Shown here piece after piece: positions 10,716 through 21,969 of a DNA stretch of 64,000 nt. The number at the start of each line of letters is the position of its first letter. The first letter of the stretch is position 1. This stretch comes from Rehmannia glutinosa. Lineage: Eukaryota; Streptophyta; Magnoliopsida; Lamiales; Orobanchaceae. The translations under genes were made by a program, and so were the position numbers. The stretch is taken from positions 26,737,641-26,801,640 of the forward strand of contig CM071930.1 in the NCBI GenBank assembly GCA_016081115.2. The letters are read 5' to 3'. Below the pieces are notes generated by a model that did no database searches, was not told where the DNA came from, and was given only the letters and a program-made list of their open reading frames with translations.

Positions 10716-12612
10716 TGACTTGTGAGACTGTCTCATTGGATCTAAATCCGTGAGACGGAGCCCCAACACTCAAATCTAAGCCCAAACTCAACCCAACCCA
10801 AAGGAAAAAGAAAAAGAAAAAAAATTCGTCGCCTTTACCGAGATAACTCTAAACTTAGCCAAAGATTCCCAATAATGTGTCCGAGTAATCGCCACGAAAA
10901 AGATTGGATTTGTGGTCATACTGTACAATGGAGAAATCTCTGGCTAGATAATTTGGGCCATCTAAGAAAAGAAAATTAGACGAATAGAAGAAAACAGGGA
11001 AAACATGGGGTGGCGTGAGAATGCATCAGAGAATTGAAATTCAAAGTTTCGGAGAAATTTTGAATTACTAGTAAAAAATATGAAGTATGTATATGGAATA
11101 CAAGTGAGTTTGCATGTATGTATAGATTGAAGAGAGAGTGAGAAAATGCCTGAGGGAACATGTGGAGACTACATGTGGACTTTGGACTCCACTTACATTT
11201 TTGGATTATGTTTACGTTTATGTTAAATGGTGTCATTTATTCATTTACCCATTTTTTTCCTTGCTTTCCATGGTCCGGCATAATGTTTTCGTTAAATATA
11301 GTAAGAAATTCTTTTAAAATAAAAAGTGTTACACTTCAAGTAAAAAGAAATAGTTTTAGAGGAAATAATGTGTAATTTTAAAATGTGGAATAAGTGATAC
11401 TTTTACTTTTTTAGTGAAAAATGATACTTTTCAAATAAACATTAATACTTCTAACATAACTAGTAGGTAATATTTTTTAAGTAAAAAACATTACCTATCA
11501 AGTAAAAAGTGATAGTGTAAAAGAGAAATAGCATATAATTTTAAAAGATGTAGTAAGTAATACTTTTACAATAAAAAATAATACTTTTCTAGTAAAAATG
11601 ATACTTTTCAAGTAAATATTTATACTATTACAAGTGATTAGTAAGTAATAATTTTTAATAAAAAGTATTGCTTTTCAAGTGAAAAGTAATACTTTTAAAG
11701 GAAATTGTATACAAAATTAAAATATATAGTAATTAATACTATTACGATAAAAAGTAATATTTTTCCACTAAAAAATAATACTTTTCAAGTAAAGACTAAT
11801 ACTTCAAAAGAGATTATTAGTAAGTAATAATATATAAGTAAAAAGTATTACTTTTCAAATAAAAAATAACAATTTATAACTAAATAGAATTTAATTTTAA
11901 AGGATATAGTAGGTCATGCATACTTATTCAATATAAAGTAATACTTTTTGAATACAAAGTAATACATTACTTTTCCAAGCAAAAAGTCATACTAAAAAGG
12001 AATTGTAAGTAACAAAATTAAAGTAAAAGTAACATTTTTAAGGAAATAGTAAATAATTTTTAAAATTTTAAATTGTATATAGGTGTTCTTGATAAATATC
12101 TTAATCAATGTATTTAATTTAAAAGTGGTAATTAATTAGCGTTTTATTGAAACATATCAATTTTGAATGAATTGAGAAATTGTAAAAATAACTTGACATT
12201 GTTTTCAACAGTAAATTTATATTTGTATTAAAATATAAAAAAGAGCATACACGTCTATTGATATTTGAATGCATGACAAGACAATCAAATTTGCTACTGT
12301 AGCATGAATGTGGGCCAAGGTTCTTTTTTTTCCCATTAATGTTTTTTTATTTAAATTGTAAAGCTTTGAACTTTGAAGAATGGTGGCAATCCGCTTTTTG
12401 AGTTGTGCATCACGTCTTAAGAGCCAACAACAACTTTTTTATAAAAATAGAATTTATAAACTTAATATTTAATATATTTATGTCATTTTTGAGCGCACTC
12501 TCATTCGATCATAATCACGAAATTGCCACCGCTTAATTTCTAAAGTTGCACAGCAGATTTGGGCCCAGATCCGTCTCATGGATTTAGATCCATGAGACCA
12601 TCTCACATAAGT
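10716..12612. mobile_element. TIR element of about 1.9 kb with GTGAGAC...GTCTCAC termini
   Basis: The left terminus (10719-10765, 'tgtgagactgtctcattgga' then 'tctaaatccgtgagacgga') is the inverted complement of the right terminus (12566-12610, 'agatccgtctcatggattta' then 'gatccatgagaccatctcac'). No transposase frame is present, so it is non-autonomous. The flanks share 'agtttgatga' (left) and 'agtttgattga' (right), a possible but offset target duplication. The interior is mostly an array of AAAAGTAATACTTTT-like palindromes. I recognise this terminus and array combination as a widespread family in asterid genomes; no superfamily can be fixed here. Confidence 0.72.
11300..12055. repeat. Array of AAAAGTAATACTTTT-like palindromic units
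   Basis: Phrases such as 'agtaaaaagtaatacttttc' and 'aagtaaaaagtattactttt' recur many times with irregular spacing of roughly 20-60 bp. Each core is self-complementary, so both strands carry the same motif. There is no coding content. Confidence 0.7.
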
Positions 12613-12799
12613 TTTTTTGAAGTTTGATTGACATGCTAATGAATAGGATTAAGAAATAAAATTATAAGAATATCTTCTAAATTTTAAAAAATGCATAAAA
12701 CAATCACCTTACGCGAAAAAGAAATTAAATATCTTTAGTAAAACTGTGTAAATCAAACATGACTTCAAAACTTCTAATACAAAAACACTGAAAGTTAAG

Positions 12800-14686
12800 A
12801 GGCTTCTAAAAGGGGAATTTGCTTTAATATGGTAAAAATGAAATGAAATTGTGAAATTATGGTAAAAGTGGGAGGGTTTGTTATTTTGCTCGGCGACGCA
12901 CACGGTTTGTACGCGAAGACAACTGTTGGCGCTGCTACCGTGTGCGCCAGTATTTATTATTATTATTTTAATATGTGAAGGGCTGGCGCAGGTCAAGTAT
13001 GTGCCAGTCCAAAAAGAATAAACAAAAACCGCGAGAATCAAATTATGATTATTATTATGACTTTAATGAATAACTATTTAAGTATAATGATAAGGCACGA
13101 AAGAAAATGTTATATTATTAGACTGGGCCATTTGGATGTTGCAGAATTATTAATATAAGCAAGTAACAGAATTAAATTATTAACAAATGATTATATTATT
13201 AGACTGGGCCATTAGGTGAATTCAAAATGCATAGGCCTTGTATGGTTATGTTTCCATGGACCATTTCTAGTTTCTAGTGTTGGAAATTGAATTTTGAGAA
13301 TTTATTGGTTTTCGTGTGAAAATTGGAAATATGTTTGGATGAATGAATGAAAATGAGTTTTATGTAGGTTTGGAAATGAGATTGTGTTTGGTTGAGTAGT
13401 TTTAAAGTATTATTTTATGTATATAATAATTTGAAAAGTTGATAGTGGTTGAATATTTTAATTGAATATATAATATTATATTTGTGAGATTGTAGGCTAG
13501 TGGGTCCCATTAGGTATAAATAATTAAAAAATAATAATAATTTAAGTTGATAGAGTTGGTAATAGTGGGTCCCATATGTATAATTGGATGAAAAGATTAG
13601 AATAGTGATTGTTGAGTGATGTAGGATAGTGTATAGGGTTGATAATTGAAATTATAGGTTTGAGATGTAGTTTTATGTGAAAAATGGAATTTGAAAATAA
13701 TGATTTCCATTGGAAAATTTATAAACAAACATGATTCCAGTTTTATGAATAGTTGAAAATTGGAAATAGGTTGTTGGAAACATAAACAAACTAGGCCATA
13801 GTTTTACACTTACACTCACACTATTTAAGGATTACAGCTTCACTCCAACTCCCACAATTTCAGACCATTTAAAATAAATTCAATTTCAAAACAATTTTCA
13901 TGTTTTAGCATCATCTGATCAACATTTTTTATCACTCATACTGAAGAGCATTCGTGTGCATTCGATTAGGAGAGAGATCATTATTATTAGATTGGGAGGT
14001 CGAACATAATTGTTCTCTTTATCTATGAGGATCTGATTGTACGTCAGCAGAACCCATCAGAACACTGGTCAGTGCGTGTACATCCCACGGTTTACTTTGG
14101 CGGCAGCAATAAGGGCAGCGACGAACGCTGTATTTTAACTTTGGGGGCAAAAATGGATCGAGTTTATAAATTTAAACAATGAAAAAAATACTCATATATT
14201 AACAATAATTAATGAGTTTTTATATTACAAAAACGATTATTTGAAGTTTTTATCAAAATGTTGGGAGGGGCAAAGTCATCTATTTTAAATAATTTTTTTT
14301 TTGAAAATTTTATGGGTAGAAAATGAAATTTTGGAAATTTTTGGGGCAATAGCAAAGGGCCAAGTCTAATAATATAATCATTTATTAATAATTTAATTCT
14401 GCAACTTGCTTATATTAATAATTATTCTATTAAAGAAAGTGTTGTGTTATATTAAAAAATGCTAGTACATATCGTCCAATTCATCATCATTAACGGTTTG
14501 TCACATTTTTTTTATTCTTTTTGGGCTGGCGCATACTTGACCTGCGCCAGCCCTTGCGCCAACAATTGTCTTGGCGCACACGGTCCGAGCAAAATAACAA
14601 CACCTCTCACTTTCACCATAATTTCACAATTTCATTTCATTTTTACCGTATTAAAGCAAATTCCCCCTTTTAAAACCCACAATCTC
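12800..14686. mobile_element. Inverted-repeat (foldback or long-TIR) element with arms over 300 bp
   Basis: The left arm (about 12800-13215) and right arm (about 14361-14686) are reverse complements. They share a GC-rich core in which 'ggctggcgcaggtcaagtat' lies at 12981-13006 and its complement at 14525-14556. They also share the 'ggcgcacacggt' motif and the stretch 'ttgctttaatacggtaaaaa'. The interior holds another MITE (13235-13797) and unassigned sequence. No transposase is visible. Long arms suggest a Mutator-like or foldback element; no clear target duplication was found. It ends about 700 bp upstream of the NAC gene start. Confidence 0.65.
13235..13797. mobile_element. MITE of about 560 bp inside the inverted-repeat element
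   Basis: The left end 'aggccttgtatggttatgtt' then 'tccatgg' is mirrored by the right end 'ttggaaacataaacaaacta' then 'ggcc'. The body is rich in 'ggaaattga' and 'tgaaaatgg' phrases with no coding frame. The terminus GGCC(T)TTGT(T)TGG is common in plant hAT- and Harbinger-derived MITEs, so the class is left open. Confidence 0.6.
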
Positions 14687-14689
14687 TTC

Positions 14690-15404
14690 CCTAACATGGT
14701 GAAATTGATGGAACACGAAAATATAATGAAATACATAATAAATGAACTAATATTAATGCAACTCCCTATTTTATTCCAAAAATAAAATTTATTGTTTAAT
14801 ATTAGAAATCATTTTTTAAATCGTTAAGGACAAGATAAAGTAAAAAAATAAAACGAAAATAGATAATTTTGAACATCCACACGTCAGCAAGTAGCCCTGC
14901 AGTAAATCCACCGCTGGATTTCCTAATCTCTTGCTGTTAATTTACAGAAGAAATTATAATCATGACAAGTTCTTCTCCATAAATTCCCAATTCTACCCTC
15001 AAACAATCCAAATTCTATTTCCACAAAAACAGTACAAGAAGGTCATTTCAGTAACGAAAGGGCAAAACCGGGTATATCGTACATTTCCAATTATAGCTTG
15101 GAGGGCAAGTCATTAGTCCCCACACATTTTACCGTTTTCTATGCTCCTTACCCAGCTCGAGGCTCGGATTAGGCTCAGTCAACCGTGACCCCGTCCGAAC
15201 CTATTGTCAGCCACCTTGTGTTCATAAGATGCTCCCCGAGTCTCAGGTTCGGAAATACGGGGCCTCGTGATGGGTTTTCCCGCTCATTCACACCCTCTTT
15301 TACTTAACCGAGTGGAGAAAAGAGGAAAGTAAACCAGACAGTCTCTTCGCAGCTTCAAATGCAATTTTGTAGTAATTATGTTGTGATCCCATTTCGTCTT
15401 ATTC
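14690..15404 (+). promoter_or_regulatory. 5' flank and probable promoter/5' UTR of the NAC gene
   Basis: This is the interval between the inverted-repeat element and the first coding exon. A GC-richer block at 15150-15290 and the run up to 15404 probably include the transcription start and 5' leader. No convincing TATA box could be fixed. Assignment is by position only. Confidence 0.4.
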
Positions 15405-15412
15405 ATGGCTAG
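15405..15412 (+). other. SOG1: Eight-base first coding exon (ATGGCTAG) of the NAC gene
   Basis: ATG GCT AG is followed directly by a GT donor (gtactata). The next exon starts G GCT TGG after an AG acceptor at 16284-16285, which completes Arg-3 and gives MARAWIID. The family N-terminus in Arabidopsis is MAGRSWLID, so this start fits. The ATG just upstream of exon 2 (16280) is in another frame. Confidence 0.75.
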
Positions 15413-18400
15413 GTACTATATAAAAACAAACAAGTTCGTTTTTTTTATCTGGAATTTGTGTTCATATTTAGATAAGTTTTGAATGGATAGGTAAAAAGTT
15501 TGATTTTGGAATACCAACAGTTTATCCATTTAATGATGATTCGTTGTGGGTCTAATTCAGGATGATTTGAAGGGTCAAGAATGTGTATAAACACATACAA
15601 GTTTAAATAAGCAAGAGTTTTTATTTTTTATTTTTGTATGAAATTATTTGTTTCTAGTTTTTGGGTTTTTGAGCTGTGGTTTGAGTGAGCTACAGTGGTT
15701 ATCCCAAACATCAGGAGAGCTGTATTGTGGGCTCAATCGAAGTTTTCGTTTTGGTGAATGATATCCATTAATTAATTTTTATGGATTTTGTTTTTCGGGT
15801 TTCAACCACATTGTTGTTCCGATGAAGTTTTTATACTTTTTTGTTTTTTGGTATCCATTGTAAGAGGAACTTGTTGCGGTTTGAATCCAATGCCAAAGTT
15901 ATTTTGGATAAAATGGGAAAACATTTGAGTTTTTGGAGCAATATTTGGTATCTGCCAAAGTAAAGCAATCACACTTCAACTAAGGACTTTCTGATAAAAG
16001 TATAAAATGGTGTTCTGATCTTATAAATAACTCAGAATGGACCTTGACTTAAGTTATCTTCTTCATGTTTGTATGCTGTAATCAATGTCTCCTTATTATT
16101 GTTTCAATATATTGTTTCGCCGTTAGTTTAGTTTTTACCTCTTTGAGGGTCAAACATTGCAAAGTAATGCCTCTGATTCTCTATATTGAAGTTGAGCTCA
16201 CCAGCTGTTTCTTGGCAATGCTGTCCTTCCTTGGTTAAAAAACATCTCTTTTTTTCGGTATGACCTACTTCTTTAAGCAATGCAGGGCTTGGATTATCGA
16301 TTGTCGAGGACTTGCAAAAAAGGTGAAATGTGCTGGTTTGCCTGCTGCAAATCAAATTGATGATTGTGGAGCTAATCGTCAATGCCCCAACTGTCAGCAC
16401 ATTATCGATAATAGTGATGTAAGCTCAAAATTTGATTGATCTGATTACATATTTCGGATACCTAAGCAATGATATTATCAAATTGCTTTTCAGCCATTTG
16501 CTTATCAATTTGACATGGGATTGGTATTGATTCAGTATAATCAGTTCTACTAAAAACAGTTTAACTCTGTTTCTATCTTATTGTCAAATCAACAATGGCA
16601 GTACGTTGTGGTATAAATTATGGAGTTTGGCTTGAATCTTTTTTAGATACAGCCCATTTTGAAATTATTATATATGTCCTTCTTTTCAGGTTTCTCATGA
16701 TTGGCCTGGCCTGCCTGCCGGGGTAAAATTTGATCCATCCGATGTTGAGCTGTTAGAACATTTGGCTGCTAAACGTGGGATTGGGGGTTTAAAGCCCCAC
16801 ATGTTTATTGACGAATTTATTCCTACCCTGGATGGTGACGAGGGAATATGTTACACTCATCCTGAAAATCTTCCTGGTGAGTTAGCATGTAACTATTTGA
16901 TAAGCGTGTATTAATTGTTTTCCCCTTTCTTAGTAGTTCAAGCATCAACACAAGATCAACTCAAGGTTCAAATATGTAATGTTGCTTCGATACATAGATG
17001 GAGAGTGAAAAGAATTACTCTCATGTCTATCAAAGCAAGAAACGAGGTCAACAGGAGAATTAATTAGCCTGCTTCATCTTATATTTTGGAATATAAAAAA
17101 AATTCATGACTCTTTCTGAGTAAGAAGTATATAATTTCAGAAACATTAGATGGTTATTATGGCTATAGTATAGTGGTTTTCTTTTTCTTCTTGCGCTTCT
17201 GTTTTAATTTCTATGAGGGGAAGGGCTTTATGGAAGATCCAAGTGAATATGTGAAACTGTGATATAATACAAGTAACAAATGTAATGGTCTTTCTGCTGA
17301 TTCATGAGGTTACAAAGTTTTTTCCTACAGGACTGCACTAGTTAAGGTCCTCTGCTGATAGAATAATCCTATTTAGAGGGTGTTTGGCTAAGCTTATTTA
17401 AAACATCTTATAAGCTCCTACATCTTATAACATGTTTTTAGAGCTTATAAAATGTTACATCTTATTTTAAAAATAAATAGTTGAAATGTTTGGATAAAAT
17501 AAGATGAAAGAGCTTATAAGATGTTAATATGACATTTTTGTAATTAAAATGGTCAAAGTGAAAGGAGATTGTTAAAATAAGATCTTATTTTGAAAAGAGT
17601 TTATAAGCTCCTAACATCTTATTTTGGGATCTTATAAGATTTTCTTAAAATAACTTTATCAAACACTGTTAGAGAGCTTATAGGCTCTCAAACATCTTAT
17701 AACATGGTTTAAGGAGCTTATAAGCTTAGCCAAACTCAGTCCGTGTCTTCTTATAGATTTAACTTGCAGATGTGATAAGGTTATTTTATACATATGATCA
17801 ATTTGATGATATCATTTGGGGCATTTTAGTTTATGATACAAAGCTAAAGCTCACGTGTTATTGTTTCAGGAGCTAAAAAGGACGGAAGCAGTGTCCACTT
17901 CTTTTATAGAATCATTAACGCATATGCTAGTGGCCAGAGAAAGCGCCGAAGAATCCAAGATCAAGAAAGCATGATAAAGGCACACGTTCGTTGGCACAAG
18001 ACTGGGAAAACCAAACCGGTGATAGAAAATGGAATGCAGAAAGGTTTTAAGAAAATCATGGTTCTGTATGCAACATCGAAGAGGGGATCGAAGCCTGATA
18101 AGTGTAATTGGGTTATGCATCAGTACCATCTTGGCTCAGACGAAGACGAGACGGAAGGAGAATATGTGGTTTCGAAAATCTTTTATCAGCCACAGAAGGA
18201 GACTGACAAATATGAAACATCTTTTGTAATTGAAGAATCCGATACAGCGGCCGTTCAAGTAATTCCAAGAACTCCTAGGACATATACTCCTGATCCTCCT
18301 CGGTCGGAGAAAACTCCCCCTTCTGATTACGTCTCAAGCGATTATTTCATACAGTCACTTGTCGAGGTTGGTTGCAACTTTTTACTCTCTAGTGATGCGT

Positions 18401-19760
18401 CGTTTATATATTTCTTTTTCAGTCGAGCTATAGAGAATCTTTCCAACTCAATATAATTGATCAAACATTCATTAGACATATAACCAACGCCTGATTCAAA
18501 AGCCTTCATGTAATGATGTTATAGGAAGAATATTGGGGACCAGACCTCCTGTTCCACAATCCTATTCCACTTTATGTTCCACTGTATTGGATGAATGTCA
18601 TGTGTACAATTATGACATCATTTTGTACACGTGGCATTGATGAAATACAATAGAATAGGGAGTGGAATAGGATTATGGAAAATGAGATCTCAATCCGAAT
18701 ATTGGCAACGTGCTCTAGTAAATGTTGCATTCCTTTATCATAAAAAGTAGGAAAACTACCTTTAAGGTGTAGCCTAATTACAAAAATTCCAGTTCTGTTT
18801 CAAAATTACAAATACCCCCTTAATGTATTACAAACACACCTTTTAGGTTTGTATTTACTTAACAATATACCCTACTTTGAAGATGTAATTTGTAAAACAA
18901 AAACAAATATAAGGGTTTATTTGTAATTTTGAAAGATAGCTGGTTCTTTTTGTAATCAGATTGAACCTCAAGAGCATTTTTTGCTATTAACTCTAAAGTA
19001 TGTGACTGCTAGTTTCCATTTGTCACACAATCTCTCCAGATAAATATTTTTGCTTATTGTTTGACTGAACACTTATTACTGTAACATTGGATTGTGGAGT
19101 AGGAAAAGGATTATCTCAAGGAGCCATCTTATCGTCCTCGTTTGGAGGATGAAATGGAGTATGCTACTTGCTTGGCTGGAAACTCGGAAACTGTTGATTT
19201 AAGTGGAGCAAACTCACTATTATGCAATGAGATAATTGGTTCATATGCTGCATTTGATGATTTAAGACCAAATAACCCCTCTTCGACTCAAGTTGATGTC
19301 GATGTAAGTGCTGTACACCCTTGTGATATTGGTGATCTTGACAACTTAGAACTGGATACTCCACCAGATTTCCATCTTAATGTAAGCCCTTTTACCCTGC
19401 TACTTCTAATTCTTTCCCTTTATCCTGCTTAATTTTAGTTGGGATAATTACATAAACTACCCCTGAGTTTTAATCTAATTACAAAAAAAAAAACAGTCAT
19501 CTTTCAAAATCACAGTGTCTTTCTATTTTACAAGTTGCACCTCAAGAGGGGGTATTTGTTAGGTAGATACAAACCTTAAAGGGGTATTTGTAATTTTAAA
19601 AGACAATTAGATTTCCTTTTGTAATTAGGCTACCTCAGGGGTAATATTTGTTATTATCTCATTTTAGTTTGAGGTCATCATATTTGAATTTTGGCCCATG
19701 CCACAGGATTTGCAGTTTCCCTCTCAAGACAGCGTGTTTGATTGGCTGGAACGGTTATAG
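15405..19760 (+). CDS. SOG1: SOG1-like NAC-domain transcription factor, six coding exons
   Basis: Joined exons 15405-15412, 16286-16418, 16690-16876, 17870-18366, 19103-19381 and 19707-19760 give 1158 nt, or 385 residues, with every intron GT-AG. The N-terminus (MARAWIID) and a CxxC pair at residues 36-39 are followed by a NAC domain from about residue 52 ('DWPGLPAGVKFDPSD', 'FIDEFIPT', 'GICYTHPENLPG', 'RKRRRI', 'VRWHKTGKTKPV', 'NWVMHQYHLG', 'VVSKIFYQ'). The C-terminus carries 'LELDTPPDFHL' and 'FPSQDSVFDWL'. In Arabidopsis, SOG1 is the nuclear regulator of the DNA-damage response and is phosphorylated by ATM/ATR at SQ sites. Here only one SQ (residues 374-375) is present, and the usual central SQ cluster is absent. 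The protein is also shorter than the roughly 450 residues of SOG1. It could be a NAC044/NAC085-type paralogue. Exon structure is well supported; orthology is less sure. Confidence 0.85.
17375..17742. mobile_element. MITE of about 365 bp in intron 3 of the NAC gene
   Basis: The termini 'gggtgtttggctaagcttat' and 'ataagcttagccaaactc' are inverted complements. The body is made of 'cttataagctc' and 'acatcttataa' phrases and contains no coding frame. The 'GGTGTTTGGCTAAGCTTAT' terminus is common to hAT-like MITEs in plants. No exact target duplication could be set. Confidence 0.72.
18537..18696. mobile_element. 160-bp MITE in intron 4 with exact 9-bp target duplication
   Basis: It is flanked by GAATATTGG at 18528-18536 and 18697-18705. 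The ends 'ggaccagacctcctgttcca' and the reverse complement of 'aaaatgagatctcaatcc' form inverted repeats of about 40 bp that include 'aatcctattccact'. A 9-bp duplication is the signature of Mutator-like elements. Confidence 0.85.
18738..18993. mobile_element. Degenerate MITE in intron 4, related to the one in intron 5
   Basis: The left part 'gtagcctaattacaaaaatt' and right part 'tttttgtaatcagattgaac' are inverted. The layout (homopolymer-flanked 'taattac', then 'aaaataccccctt' and 'gggtttatttgtaatttt') parallels the element at 19441-19660. No target duplication is clear. Confidence 0.55.
19441..19660. mobile_element. 220-bp MITE in intron 5 with exact 9-bp target duplication
   Basis: It is flanked by ATTTTAGTT at 19432-19440 and 19661-19669. 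The inverted ends are GGGATAATTACATAAACTAC and the complement of TAATATTTGTTATTATCTC, joined by ACCCCTGAG on each side. It is non-coding. The duplication length suggests a Mutator-derived MITE. Confidence 0.85.
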
Positions 19761-20438
19761 ACGACAAAAATCATACCATTTTTCCCCCAACCAGAGTACT
19801 TACATTCAACAAACCACCCAAAAAAAAAAAAGAGAGGCGGAAAACGATAAAGAAAACCCGAAGAAAAGAAGAGTAGAATGAGAACAAATGCATTAAATTT
19901 TACCAGGGCTTGATTGCATGGAGATTCAACATCAGATTGAAATTGTAGTTGCAGAAGTTAACTTAAGACACTGCAGCTATCATACTAATATTTTTTTGTG
20001 GCTCGATTTTGTTGAACTCCCGATGCTGTCAAACCATCAAATTCTTCGAACTCTTTTAAGTATATATATTTCCTGTTAAATATTGTGGTTTTGTTGTCAT
20101 TACCCTTGTATTTGAGCAATTGATGTACGCTCATATGGCATGGAACTATTAGGTTGATTTGTTTTTTATTTTCTTGCAAATAGACTACAAACTGCTATGG
20201 TTGTCTATGTGGCTCATTTGTTTGTTGCCAGCTTCTTCTTATATCGGCATGTTAGAATCTTTTGGGCTTTGAGAATATAGGTATTGAGAGATAACTGGTG
20301 CCAAATCCTTTCAACCTTGGTTCAACATGAGAATTTTATGATAACGTTATACTGTGAATGAAAAATCTGACTTCAATTTGATGTCTACGTTGAAGAATGG
20401 ATTATATATTTTTGCTCACTTACTAACTTTTATAGTAA
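19761..20438 (+). other. 3' flank of the NAC gene; probable 3' UTR and spacer
   Basis: No further gene is seen. A purine-rich run lies at 19810-19880. No canonical AATAAA polyadenylation signal stands out, so the 3' end cannot be placed. The stretch ends at a Helitron-like CTAG terminus (20439-20442). Confidence 0.4.
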
Positions 20439-21658
20439 CTAGTTAGGTGTACGTGTGTTGCACATGATTCAAACAAATTTGTTAATTTAATTAATATCAA
20501 ATCTTAAAGGTATAATTATTTTTTTATTAAATTATATTATTCATAGTAAATTTCGCTCACGTGTTTTGATCATAAAATCAAATTTGCTAGATTAAAATTA
20601 AACTTCTTAGTAAGTGAGATATGGTTATGATATTTTAAACTAAAAACACTATATATACTTAATGATATTATCATTTAAGAAAGTACAATGGATATGAAAA
20701 CTCGAGTAATAAGTTAAAAAAATATCTTCTATCATTTTATCTCTTGTTTTATTTTTTGTCTCATTCTTCATACTCGGCTTTGAGATTTTTTTCGCAAATT
20801 TATTTTTTAAAGCATTCTTAGCTCAAACGTGAGTGATTGACATATGAATGTCTTTTTTCTTTTCATCATCTTTAAAATGGGTGTTATCTTTTGAATCGGC
20901 CTAGCTACAATATTCATTAATTTCACATTATCACATGTGTATTGTTGCTAAGAGTGACGGAAATTTGAAATTCATGTTATTGTTTAGAAGCTTAGCTCCC
21001 AATAAATTTGGACTCATCATTTTCTCCCTGATAAAATTAAATATTCATATATAATTAGAAAAGAAGGAAAAAAACTAATAAATCACAATTGAAAATGGTC
21101 AATAAATTAATTCAAATTAAAAGAAAAACCACACTTCAATATCATACAAATGGCTAAACCGCGATCCATTTTCATCAGCCATGCAAACTATACATTAACG
21201 AAAAAGGAAAAGTAAAAATATTAAGAAAAATAAGTCATCTATAATATGATATTCTTATATGTTCAATCAATGTTAAATATTCACTTATTTGACATCTGAC
21301 ATATATAGTCACTACCTCCTCAAATATAATAATAAAAGCACATCGTACGAAATTCAACAATATTTTATATATGAAATTCATGAAATGATTATTAGTATGT
21401 GATGGGTGAATAAACTATTTAAGTACATGGTATATGATTAGTACATTGGGTATTGTTTCAACATCCTCCTTATTACATTTATTGCAAGTGACATTTTCTT
21501 TATTATTGAAAATTGATGCAAATTTTTTAAAACAATCATATCATGAAGATGTACGATAATTCGTTTGAAACAATAATACATATCCTATAAATGAAATTAG
21601 TTAATATACTACATAAGATAACTATGTATTATGAGCACATATTTAATATTGTTGATAT

Positions 21659-21966
21659 CACTACAAGAAAAAAACAGTTTACCTGCAGAAAAATATGTAG
21701 GTAAGTATTAAGAAAACTGTAAAGTATAAGTAAAATCATTGTAGGTAAATATTTTACCTACAGAATCTAAAACCTGTTGGTAAATACCTAAAATATTTCT
21801 GTCGATAAATTTAAAAATTGTCGGTGATCTGTAGGTAATTTGACGATATAATTTGGAAAAAAATAATTTTTTATTCTGTAAGTATTATGTAGGCAACTGT
21901 AAAATTTAGTGACAAAATCATGTATGTCGGTAAATTCTATTGGTAACCTGGAATTTTCTTGTAGTG
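21659..21966. mobile_element. 308-bp CACTA-type MITE with TAT target duplication
   Basis: The ends are CACTACAAGAAAAA and TTTTCTTGTAGTG, flanked by TAT at 21656-21658 and 21967-21969. Both are diagnostic of the CACTA (En/Spm) superfamily. The interior repeats 'tgtaggtaa' subterminal motifs and has no frame. It sits in the left half of Helitron A. Confidence 0.92.
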
Positions 21967-21969
21967 TAT

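Noticed and set aside
11300..12055. Possible CRISPR-like array
   Set aside because: The spacing is irregular, the units are degenerate and self-complementary, and the context is a plant TIR element. This is not a CRISPR array.
16280..16285. ATG just upstream of NAC exon 2 as a start codon
   Set aside because: It is out of frame with the conserved 'AWIID' sequence and overlaps the splice acceptor. The eight-base upstream exon gives the expected N-terminus.
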